From contig JALJPA010000024.1 of NCBI GenBank assembly GCA_022969215.1, positions 1 through 33,961 of the forward strand: 33,961 nucleotides of DNA, read 5' to 3'. Both the position numbers and the translations under genes were made by a program. This DNA comes from Colwellia sp. (GTDB lineage: Bacteria; Pseudomonadota; Gammaproteobacteria; Enterobacterales; Alteromonadaceae). Shown here piece by piece: positions 8,155 through 14,860 of this stretch. The notes below the pieces were generated by a model. That model made no database searches and was not told the origin of the DNA. It was given only the letters and a program-made list of their open reading frames with translations. The stretch's first letter is position 1, and every line of letters starts with the position of its first letter.

Positions 8155-8466
8155 TTAAAGTAAATTGGCAATCTTACTGTATAACTCGCTGGCTTGATGC
8201 GGGGTTAAATTACCGACAGAGCGGGCTCTGCCAATAGTTGAGCTTATTCTAATAACCTCATTGGCAATATCTTCAATTTCTCTTGATGCCTCAATGTGTA
8301 TTTCTTTTTGTTGTTTCTCTAAGCCTAGTCTAGAAATTTTTACCACATCAGTAGCGAAACTACCTAGCTCAGGCTTTAAAAGTGATTCTTTAGGAAGGGG
8401 TGTACTTGTTTGAGACCGAGCACGTGCTATATCACTACTTGCTGTCAGCGGGTTAATAATAGACAT
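8155..8466 (-). CDS. Unrecognised 103-aa protein, third gene after fliS-fliT
   Basis: I do not recognise this protein. The start is placed at the ATG at 8466 because GAGG lies six to seven bases upstream; a GTG two codons earlier would overlap that site. It has no signal peptide or membrane segment. Residues 1-35 are Ser/Pro/Ala-rich and probably disordered. About 40-103 look helical (DVVKISRLGLEKQQKEIHIE, later LTPHQASELYSKIANLL). It follows the fliT-like gene by 54 bases on the same strand and converges on fliD, so a flagellar role is likely. The layout (disordered N-terminus, helical C-terminus) vaguely resembles FlgM anti-sigma factors, but no signature residues support that name. Confidence 0.7.
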   Translation of the reverse strand: MSIINPLTASSDIARARSQTSTPLPKESLLKPELGSFATDVVKISRLGLEKQQKEIHIEASREIEDIANEVIRISSTIGRARSVGNLTPHQASELYSKIANLL

Positions 8467-8520
8467 AAGCACCTCAACGCTATCTTCTCTGTCTTAATCT
8501 TAACCTAAGTATAGATTAAT

Positions 8521-8907
8521 TTAATACCTCTGATAGAGCTTAGAGACTTTCTTGCTTTTCTTTAATTTTAAAATATTCGCTGCAAGGGCTTTTTTATTGT
8601 GCTGAGATTTTGACGTTAATTGATTATCTAGTGATACCAACTCATTAATAAGCGGTAGTTCTATACTCAGTTGGTCTTGCGTATAGGTTTCAAATAACTG
8701 GTTAATGAGAGCATGACGCTCAGTTACTAATTTTGCCAGTTGTTGGTCAGTATATTGGTCATCGTCGCTATTTTCTGATGAGGCTATATTTATGGTTTTC
8801 TGGCTGTTATCACGCTCAGTGTTTTCTATTCGAACATCAAGCTGAGACATTAATAGTCGCGATAGTTTATTGATCTTTTCAAGGCTAGTTTTTACGTTAT
8901 TAGTCAC
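8521..8907 (-). CDS. FliT-like flagellar protein (FlaI type), 128 aa
   Basis: Probable FliT/FlaI-type export chaperone, expected to bind FliD and possibly the export ATPase. The assignment rests on size, helical composition with heptad-like leucines (SLEKINKLSRLLMSQLDVRI, LVTERHALINQLFE) and position directly after fliS. Sequence identity to classical FliT is not obvious by eye. It starts with GTG, whose first base is the last base of the fliS stop codon (TAGTG arrangement), which implies translational coupling. A Ser/Asn/Asp-rich linker lies at about residues 35-52, and the C-terminus is very basic (KLKKSKKVSKLYQRY). Confidence 0.6.
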   Translation of the reverse strand: MTNNVKTSLEKINKLSRLLMSQLDVRIENTERDNSQKTINIASSENSDDDQYTDQQLAKLVTERHALINQLFETYTQDQLSIELPLINELVSLDNQLTSKSQHNKKALAANILKLKKSKKVSKLYQRY

Positions 8908-9305
8908 TAAAAACTCACTTTACCTTGCTCTGCGAGTGGAATTGCATCCCAACCTGACTTTATCGGAATAATGATCTGGGCAACTTCATTGAGTAATTCA
9001 ATGTCATTATTGGTATTGGCTTCAAATAACTTTTCTGAACAAAAATTATATAATGCCGATAAGTTACCTGAAATCTCACCACCTCTTTCATGGTCTAAAG
9101 AGCCTTCTAACACCCCGACGATAGCAATAGCATTTGATATCTGCTCACCTTTTTTCGCGAAGTCCTTTTGGCTGATAGCGCCTTTAGCTGTTGCTATATT
9201 ATCCAGTAGTTTTTGAAATAGCATTGCCACAAGGCGATATGGGGAAGCCTCACCGGCATTGCTTACCGTTGTTTGTTGATATTTCTTTAATGATAAATGA
9301 GCCAT
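8907..9305 (-). CDS. fliS: FliS, flagellin export chaperone (132 aa)
   Basis: Binds the C-terminal helix of flagellin in the cytoplasm and delivers it to the export gate. It has typical FliS length and motifs: KKYQQTTVSNAGEASPYRLV near the N-terminus followed by AMLFQKLLDNIATAKGAI, the helical-bundle core. The ATG is preceded by GGAG at suitable spacing. It is on the minus strand, opposite to fliD; in Vibrio and Shewanella fliS normally follows fliD on the same strand. It begins a coupled three-gene unit with the FliT-like gene and an unknown gene. A sigma-70-like promoter precedes it. Confidence 0.93.
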   Translation of the reverse strand: MAHLSLKKYQQTTVSNAGEASPYRLVAMLFQKLLDNIATAKGAISQKDFAKKGEQISNAIAIVGVLEGSLDHERGGEISGNLSALYNFCSEKLFEANTNNDIELLNEVAQIIIPIKSGWDAIPLAEQGKVSF

Positions 9306-9323
9306 TATTTACTCCAAAAAATA

Positions 9324-9344
9324 ATAACACCTATTATGTGTTAT
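9324..9344 (-). other. Hairpin in the fliS leader
   Basis: ATAACAC (9324-9330) and GTGTTAT (9338-9344) form a perfect 7-bp inverted repeat 19 bases before the fliS start. It overlaps the candidate -10 box, so it could be an operator or leader structure. Confidence 0.45.
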
Positions 9345-9368
9345 ATATTAAAAGCATACTTTTGTCAG
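9340..9368 (-). promoter_or_regulatory. Sigma-70-like promoter for fliS
   Basis: Read on the minus strand, CTGACA (9368-9363), a 17-base spacer and TATAAC (9345-9340) match the housekeeping consensus well. No sigma-28 or sigma-54 box was found in this gap. Confidence 0.5.
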
Positions 9369-9461
9369 CTTAAAGCAAGCGCTACTTTGCCCGTCGATGA
9401 CGGTGATCGTATTATAGTAGTATTGTTTTAGTACTATATTAACAGGTTAACTCATTGCCAT

Positions 9462-9749
9462 TTAGGTATTTATTGCAGTATTGTTAACGACAACAGAAAG
9501 CCCCTCATTTTGCGCTTTTTTAAAAGCTTCAATTAGTACAGAATGGTTTATTCCCTCAATATTTTCAACAAGGCCATTTTCAGTAATTTCAATATTATCC
9601 CAGCCTCGAGTAATAAGGTATTGTTCAATTTCTGGCAATTGAGGGGTTAACTCATCATGTTTTACAAACATATTAAAGCCGTGTCTATTACCTTTTACTT
9701 GTTCGCCACTAGTTAACATATATTGAGCACTGCCGTTTAATATTAGCAT
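9462..9749 (-). CDS. Unrecognised 95-aa protein between fliS and the protease flagellin
   Basis: I do not recognise this protein. A longer GTG start exists at 9761, but the ATG at 9749 is preferred because TGGA lies about seven bases upstream. The product is soluble, mixed alpha/beta by composition, with no signal peptide, cysteine or membrane segment. It reads MLILNGSAQYMLTSGEQ at the start and has a conserved-looking acidic centre (DELTPQLPEIEQYLITRGWD). It lies 150 bases after the flagellinolysin stop and 150 bases before fliS on the same strand, and a TGGCAC -24 box stands upstream. Context suggests a flagellar accessory role, possibly linked to the protease flagellin; that link is inference. 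Confidence 0.7.
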   Translation of the reverse strand: MLILNGSAQYMLTSGEQVKGNRHGFNMFVKHDELTPQLPEIEQYLITRGWDNIEITENGLVENIEGINHSVLIEAFKKAQNEGLSVVVNNTAINT

Positions 9750-9788
9750 TATATTTTCCACTTATTTTATAGGTTTATAATCAACCAT

Positions 9789-9803
9789 TCATAAATTGTG
9801 CCA
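9789..9803 (-). promoter_or_regulatory. Possible sigma-54 promoter for the 95-aa gene
   Basis: On the minus strand TGGCAC (9803-9798), five bases, then ATGA. The -24 box is perfect, but the -12 dinucleotide is GA instead of GC. It lies about 40 bases before the ATG at 9749. Confidence 0.4.
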
Positions 9804-9863
9804 TTTTTTTTTGACGCGAAGATGAATATTTACAGCAGGCCCATTTAAAGTGCAATTAAAAGG

Positions 9864-9888
9864 GCGGTTAGAGGGTATTCATAACCGC
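9864..9888 (-). terminator. Terminator-like hairpin after the protease flagellin gene
   Basis: GCGGTTA (9864-9870) and TAACCGC (9882-9888) form a perfect 7-bp GC-containing stem with an 11-base loop. On the minus strand it is followed by CCTTTT, so it can end the flagellinolysin transcript. Confidence 0.6.
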
Positions 9889-9912
9889 AGTATTTCAGGT
9901 ATCTTGCTTGTT

Positions 9913-11670
9913 TTAAACTAACAGTTTTAACAATAATGCCGGCATAGCGTTAGCGTGGCTCATCATGGCAGTGGTCGCTTGTTGTTTAATTTGTTGTGAT
10001 GTTAATTGTGCTGTTTCATAGGCAAAATCTGTGTCTTGAATTCTAGAGCGACTTGCCATAACATTTTCTTGTATATTACCTAGGTTACTCATGGTGTGTT
10101 CGAGTCTATTGATAAAAGCACCAAGGTGTGAACGTTGGTTATCGACAAATTGTAGTGCTGTATCTATCAGGGTGGTAGAGAACTGTGAATCAGTGACTAA
10201 ATCTACAGCGTCTAACCCTAGATTGTCACTAGAAAAACCGGAAATTTTTACATTCAGCGTTTGCTCGGCATCAGCACCAATTTGAAAAACAGTTGTTTTA
10301 CCAGTAATGGTGACTGATGTGCCGTAGTCATCTAGAGCAACTTCATTAAAACTGGTTGGATCCCAGTTGTTACCAGGACCAAAATCAGTATTGGTAGTAT
10401 CATCATCGCCGTTGACAAAAAAGCTAGCAAAATTTGCCGTGGTTTTAGCACTACTAGCACCAACAATGGTTTCTTCTCTACTTGGTCCGCCAGCAGCATC
10501 TAAGCCGCCAAAAGCGCCATTGTCAGCATTTGCTGTATTGATATTTGCGGTAACAAAATCCTCAAAATTAGTGCCTGTCATTAAGGCCGTTTGTAACGTG
10601 TTAATATCAGCAAAGGTACCTTGCGCAGCAAGCGCGCCATCAAAGGTATTACCAGCAGCTAAACTTGCCATAATAGTTTTAATACCGGCTTCACCTATTT
10701 GATTTTCTAAAAAGCGCATAGCGATATAGCCGCCAGAATATACGCCCGCAATTTCAATGCCTGTTGTTGGCGCCGTGCCTGGTATTGCAGTAAAAATGGC
10801 ATCTGTTTGATTTCTTAAAGCGGTCAAACCAAAACTACCAATATCTGCAGCAACTCGATTATCAGCACCACTAACGGCTTCAGCAGTACCTTCAGAAAAC
10901 CATATAGGTACAGAGGTTAGATCCATTTGATTAGCCATTACTGCATGAGTCATTTCATGCAGTAATGTGGATTTTAATTGTTTAACTGTATTGGCATCTA
11001 GTGTTGAAAAGTCATCTAAATCTATGGTCATTACTAATTCAGTACCTGTAGCGCCACCGAGGAATGAAACCGATGCAAGCTTGCCACCGACGCCATCGAC
11101 ATTCTCAAGGTCGATTTTAAATTTTGCTCCATCTCCCGATAGGCCTAAAACACTCTGTATAATATTCTCTGATTCAGCTAAGACACCACTTTGTAATACA
11201 CTTAGAATATTTCTTTCTGCCTCATTGGCGCCGCCTAGGCCAACTCTATCGGTTTGTTCAAAAACATTATTACCACCAAAGGTGGTGGTTTTATTAATAC
11301 GGTCAAGCTCTTGTTTTAATTGTAGGCTTTCTTTGTTCAAAGCTACTTTATCATCAGGGGATAACACGCCATTACTGGCTTGTAGTGAAAGGTCGCGCAA
11401 TCTAAAAAGAATATTAGTAACTTCTTCCAATGCGCCTTCCGTGGTTTGCGCCAAAGATATGCCATCATTGGCATTACGCTGAGCAACAGCTAAACCATTA
11501 ACTTGCGAGGTAAGCTTGTTTGATATTTGTAAACCTGCGGCATCATCAGCGGCTGAATTAATACGCATACCAGATGACAAGCGAGCGAAAGATATAGATA
11601 ATTTATTAGAGTTATCTGTGAGCTGACGCTGTAAAAACAAGCTTGTTGTGTTGGTATTGATACTATTCAC
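9913..11670 (-). CDS. Flagellinolysin: flagellin with an inserted zinc-metalloprotease domain (585 aa)
   Basis: A flagellin whose surface domain is replaced by a peptidase. Residues 1-140 are flagellin D0/D1 ([37 protein letters not shown]), and about 460-585 are the C-terminal D1/D0 ([20 protein letters not shown]). Between them, HEMTH at 238-242 is the HExxH zinc site with catalytic Glu239. Seventeen residues later Glu260 in WFSEGTAE fits the third, gluzincin-type ligand. A YSGGYIAMRFLE segment follows at about 311. Proteolytic flagellins with this layout are an established family (flagellinolysin). The start is GTG; no better upstream start was seen. It has a sigma-28 promoter and a terminator. 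It ends LLLKLLV, unlike the SLLG/SLIG ends of the other three, and is the most divergent of the four, so it may be a minor or dispersed subunit. Confidence 0.92.
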   Translation of the reverse strand: MNSINTNTTSLFLQRQLTDNSNKLSISFARLSSGMRINSAADDAAGLQISNKLTSQVNGLAVAQRNANDGISLAQTTEGALEEVTNILFRLRDLSLQASNGVLSPDDKVALNKESLQLKQELDRINKTTTFGGNNVFEQTDRVGLGGANEAERNILSVLQSGVLAESENIIQSVLGLSGDGAKFKIDLENVDGVGGKLASVSFLGGATGTELVMTIDLDDFSTLDANTVKQLKSTLLHEMTHAVMANQMDLTSVPIWFSEGTAEAVSGADNRVAADIGSFGLTALRNQTDAIFTAIPGTAPTTGIEIAGVYSGGYIAMRFLENQIGEAGIKTIMASLAAGNTFDGALAAQGTFADINTLQTALMTGTNFEDFVTANINTANADNGAFGGLDAAGGPSREETIVGASSAKTTANFASFFVNGDDDTTNTDFGPGNNWDPTSFNEVALDDYGTSVTITGKTTVFQIGADAEQTLNVKISGFSSDNLGLDAVDLVTDSQFSTTLIDTALQFVDNQRSHLGAFINRLEHTMSNLGNIQENVMASRSRIQDTDFAYETAQLTSQQIKQQATTAMMSHANAMPALLLKLLV

Positions 11671-11705
11671 GAAAATACTATCTTTGAAGTGAGTACAATA
11701 GCTGT

Positions 11706-11732
11706 TTATCGGCAGTAGCTATTACTTCTTGA
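11706..11732 (-). promoter_or_regulatory. Sigma-28 (FliA) promoter for the protease flagellin
   Basis: On the minus strand TCAAGAAG (11732-11725), an 11-base spacer, then GCCGATAA (11713-11706). The -10 element is a perfect FliA match and the spacing is exact. It lies about 36 bases before the GTG start. Confidence 0.85.
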
Positions 11733-11767
11733 ATGAATTTTGCACAAATCGTTATGTTTTACATTAC

Positions 11768-11800
11768 CCTTGACGACAAATAAATGACGATTAAGCGTCA
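11768..11800. promoter_or_regulatory. Inverted TTGACG/CGTCAA motif in the divergent flrA control region
   Basis: TTGACG and CGTCAA flank about 20 bases that include another TGACG. The site lies between the divergent protease flagellin and flrA genes. It could be an operator, but no known regulator site is matched with confidence. Confidence 0.25.
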
Positions 11801-11900
11801 ACTTTTTGTTGCTTAAATTTAATTTATGGCTAAAATTGCCACTGTCGCTATAAAACGACATTAAAAATAATACGTTAGCATTAGCAGTGAAGAATCAGTT

Positions 11901-13409
11901 ATGAATGAAACAGCAACATTAATTGGCCACAAACAAGTTTTAGTGGTAGATAATGACGCAGGAAGAAGTCAGCAGCTTAGTACAGTACTTGCCTTTGTTG
12001 GCGAACATTTTATCCATTGCTCACAAGAGCAAGCAGGTAAAATGCTGTCAGATAGTAGCCATATTCTTACGGTAATATTAACCGGCAATGTCAGTCCCGA
12101 TTGTGCTCGCTTAATTAAAGCCAACCCCAGTGTGCCCTTTATTTTACATGATGTCTTAGATGCCAATGAGCTAGCGACTAGTGTTAATGTGATAGGTACG
12201 CTTTTTGCTCCGCTTAACTATGCACAGTTGACCGAGCTTATTCATCATTGTCATCAATACCATAATAAATTGCCGCGCAAGGCGATGAAATTAGGTAGCA
12301 GTGCCTTGTTTCGCTCACTTATTGGTAGCAGTGAGCTGATGGCCCAAGTACGTTTTTTAATTGAACAAGTTGCGAAAACCCCCGCCAGCGTGTTGGTGCT
12401 CGGTGAATCTGGCACTGGTAAAGAGGTGGTTGCGCGTAATATCCATAATTTATCTGAACGCGCAAAAGCGCCTTTTGTCCCTCTTAACTGCGGTGCCATT
12501 CCCGCAGAGCTGCTAGAAAGTGAATTGTTTGGTCATGAGAAGGGCGCTTTTACTGGCGCGATTTCTACCCGTAAAGGGCGTTTTGAATTAGCTGAGGGCG
12601 GCACACTCTTTTTAGATGAAATTGGTGATATGCCGCAACCTATGCAGGTAAAATTGCTCAGGGTTTTACAAGAGCGTACTTTTGAACGTGTTGGTGGTAG
12701 CAAAAGCATCAAAGCCAATGTCCGTATTATTGCGGCTACTCATCAAGATCTTGAAGAAATGATCAAAGCCGGCAGTTTTAGAGAAGACTTGTTTTACCGT
12801 TTGAATGTATTCCCTATAGAGACACCCGCATTGCGTGAGCGCAAAGAAGATATCCCGTTGCTATTAAAAGAGCTACTGACACGTTTTGAACACGAACAAG
12901 GGAAAACACTGCGTTTTACCGAAAAAGCCATCGAGTCACTAATGGAACATCCATGGGCTGGTAACGTACGTGAACTATCCAATTTAATTGAACGTATGTT
13001 GATTATGTACGGTGAGCAAATAGTCGATGTCGCAGAGCTGCCCTTAAAATATCAACATATCGAAGTACAAGTTTATAATCCTGAATACCCTGAAGAGTTG
13101 CAAGAGCAAGATGCTATCAATGCGCTTTTCTCAGGTTTTGATTATGACGATGATGATGATGTTTGTGATGAACAGCAGTCAGAATTACAATCGGTAAATG
13201 AACAGCAAAACTCTGCGGATGCCGCCTTGTTACCTAATGATGGTTTAAACTTAAAAGAACACCTAGCGGATTTAGAGGTATCTTTAATCAAACAGTCATT
13301 AATTAAACATGATTTTGTCGTTGCCAGAGCGGCTGAAACCCTTGGCATGCGCAGAACTACCTTAGTTGAAAAAATGCGTAAATATGATTTACAAAAGCCA
13401 ACTGAATAA
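11901..13409 (+). CDS. flrA: FlrA, sigma-54-dependent master regulator of flagellar genes (502 aa)
   Basis: Top-level activator (FleQ/FlrA family) that opens sigma-54 promoters of early flagellar genes. Residues 1-120 form a receiver-like domain. Where FlrC has its phosphorylated Asp (VVSD), FlrA reads VILTGN, so it is degenerate, as is usual for FlrA/FleQ. The AAA+ domain spans about 135-375, with Walker A GESGTGKE (168-175), the sigma-54-contacting GAFTGA (215-220) and Walker B LFLDEIGD (236-243). A Fis-type helix-turn-helix lies at about 460-497 (AAETLGMRRTTLVEKMRKY). The linker holds an unusual acidic run (five Asp, 416-420). The ATG has GAAG upstream. It is divergent from the protease flagellin, and its promoter is not clear. 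Confidence 0.95.
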   Translation: MNETATLIGHKQVLVVDNDAGRSQQLSTVLAFVGEHFIHCSQEQAGKMLSDSSHILTVILTGNVSPDCARLIKANPSVPFILHDVLDANELATSVNVIGTLFAPLNYAQLTELIHHCHQYHNKLPRKAMKLGSSALFRSLIGSSELMAQVRFLIEQVAKTPASVLVLGESGTGKEVVARNIHNLSERAKAPFVPLNCGAIPAELLESELFGHEKGAFTGAISTRKGRFELAEGGTLFLDEIGDMPQPMQVKLLRVLQERTFERVGGSKSIKANVRIIAATHQDLEEMIKAGSFREDLFYRLNVFPIETPALRERKEDIPLLLKELLTRFEHEQGKTLRFTEKAIESLMEHPWAGNVRELSNLIERMLIMYGEQIVDVAELPLKYQHIEVQVYNPEYPEELQEQDAINALFSGFDYDDDDDVCDEQQSELQSVNEQQNSADAALLPNDGLNLKEHLADLEVSLIKQSLIKHDFVVARAAETLGMRRTTLVEKMRKYDLQKPTE

Positions 13410-13509
13410 TTTGACTTAGTATTTAGTATAAGGTCAATAGATTGACACTGTAACTAAATCTATTACGCCATTTGTTGTTCTAATTGATTGAAATAAAAGG
13501 TTAAAATAA

Positions 13510-13525
13510 TGGCACAGTAAATGCT
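13510..13525 (+). promoter_or_regulatory. Sigma-54 promoter for flrBC
   Basis: TGGCAC (13510-13515), five bases, then ATGCT, with exact GG/GC spacing. It lies about 40 bases before flrB, as expected for a FlrA-activated class II operon. A 7-bp inverted repeat, AAGTACT/AGTACTT, at about 13530-13557 sits in the leader. Confidence 0.85.
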
Positions 13526-13561
13526 TGATAAGTACTAGATAGTTTTTCTGAGTACTTACGT

Positions 13562-14860
13562 ATGGCACAAGTTATGGCACAAGCAATACCTTCAGCAACC
13601 ACCCCTTTGATAGAGTCAGGCGCCATTACCGCGTTTAACTCTGTTAATGATGTTAAGGCTAATAAACCGTCTTTGCTTGAGCAAGAAAAATTCCCCGGTG
13701 AATTAGCTGCCTTGCGAGCACAAGTAATACAAAGTAAAAAGCATAGCTTTTCCCCGCGTACTCTGATTAAGGCTAACCAAACACCAAACTCAAGCACAGA
13801 AAAGCAGAGACCTAGTGATACTTTATTAGCCGATCAGGTGATAGAGTTAATGCCAACAGGTCTAGTTATGCTTGATGGCAATGGTATTGTGGTAAAGATA
13901 AATCAGGTGGCTAGAGATTTACTTGATGAGCCAATATTAGGTCAGCCTTGGTATAATGTTATTGCCCGTTCATTTAATCCACGTGAAGATGATTGGCATG
14001 AAATTTCTTTGAAAGATGGCCGTCGGGTTAAACTAGAAATCACCAGTTTAGGCGCTCAACCTGGCCAGTTAATCATGATTACCGACCTCACTGAAACTCG
14101 TTTGTTACAAGATAAAATAGCGCAAATGCAGCGCCTTTCCTCATTAGGAAAAATGGTTTCTACCCTAGCTCATCAAATTCGCACGCCTTTATCTGCTGCT
14201 ATTTTATATGGTGAAAACTTAACCAGTAATAAATTAGCCGAAACGGCACGGGTTAACTTTCAAGAGAAATTAAACGCTCGTTTGCATGATTTAGAGCAAC
14301 AAGTGAATGATATGTTGTTGTTTTCTAAAAGTGGTAAGGAGCAAGTTGTTGCGCCTATCGCCGTTAGTATGTTGATTGATGATGCCGTTACTTCTATGGA
14401 CGCGCTAATAAATAAAGCGGGTGCAGAAGTTAAAGTACAGCTCTCTGAAAACGAGCTTTATATCTTAGGTAATAAAAATGCTTTAACAGGGGCTATTCAA
14501 AACTTATTGCACAACGCTTTAAATGCCATGAGCGCTTTACCCGCGAGTAGTGGCGCTAAAGTCATTGCTCCTTTGATAAATATTCAAGTGTATAGCCAAA
14601 GTAGCCATCTCTATTTAAGTGTGAAGGACAATGGTCCAGGTATTGACGATAAACTTGGCGATAAAATTTTTCAACCGTTTTATACCTCAAGCAGTAAAGG
14701 CACAGGGCTTGGTTTAGCGGTGGTCAAATCTGTGGTAAACGCCCATCAAGGTGAGGTTAATTTACTTAACCAAGCTGATACAGGTGCACATTTTGTAATT
14801 AAATTACCGCTGCTCGAGCAGGGTAGCGTGATGAACGATAGTCGAGTGGGAGAATGCTAA
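13562..14860 (+). CDS. flrB: FlrB, flagellar sensor histidine kinase (432 aa)
   Basis: Soluble two-component kinase that phosphorylates FlrC. A PAS domain lies at about 85-140 (VIELMPTGLVMLDGNGIVVK). The HisKA box has His204 in STLAHQIRTPLSAAI. The ATPase has an N box around LLHNALNAM (315-323), G1 DNGPG (356-360) and F/G2 FQPFYTSSSKGTGLGLAVV (370-388). No membrane segment is present, as in other FlrB/FleS proteins, so the signal is internal, in Vibrio and Campylobacter-type systems linked to assembly state. The first ~80 residues are variable. The stop codon overlaps the flrC start by one base, so the two are coupled. A sigma-54 promoter precedes the gene. Confidence 0.93.
   Translation: MAQVMAQAIPSATTPLIESGAITAFNSVNDVKANKPSLLEQEKFPGELAALRAQVIQSKKHSFSPRTLIKANQTPNSSTEKQRPSDTLLADQVIELMPTGLVMLDGNGIVVKINQVARDLLDEPILGQPWYNVIARSFNPREDDWHEISLKDGRRVKLEITSLGAQPGQLIMITDLTETRLLQDKIAQMQRLSSLGKMVSTLAHQIRTPLSAAILYGENLTSNKLAETARVNFQEKLNARLHDLEQQVNDMLLFSKSGKEQVVAPIAVSMLIDDAVTSMDALINKAGAEVKVQLSENELYILGNKNALTGAIQNLLHNALNAMSALPASSGAKVIAPLINIQVYSQSSHLYLSVKDNGPGIDDKLGDKIFQPFYTSSSKGTGLGLAVVKSVVNAHQGEVNLLNQADTGAHFVIKLPLLEQGSVMNDSRVGEC

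Noticed and set aside
9383-9402. Possible sigma-54 promoter for fliS on the minus strand (GGGCAAAG...CTTGC)
   Set aside because: The spacing between the GG and GC dinucleotides is wrong (13 or 9 bases, not 10). A sigma-70-like pair closer to fliS fits better.
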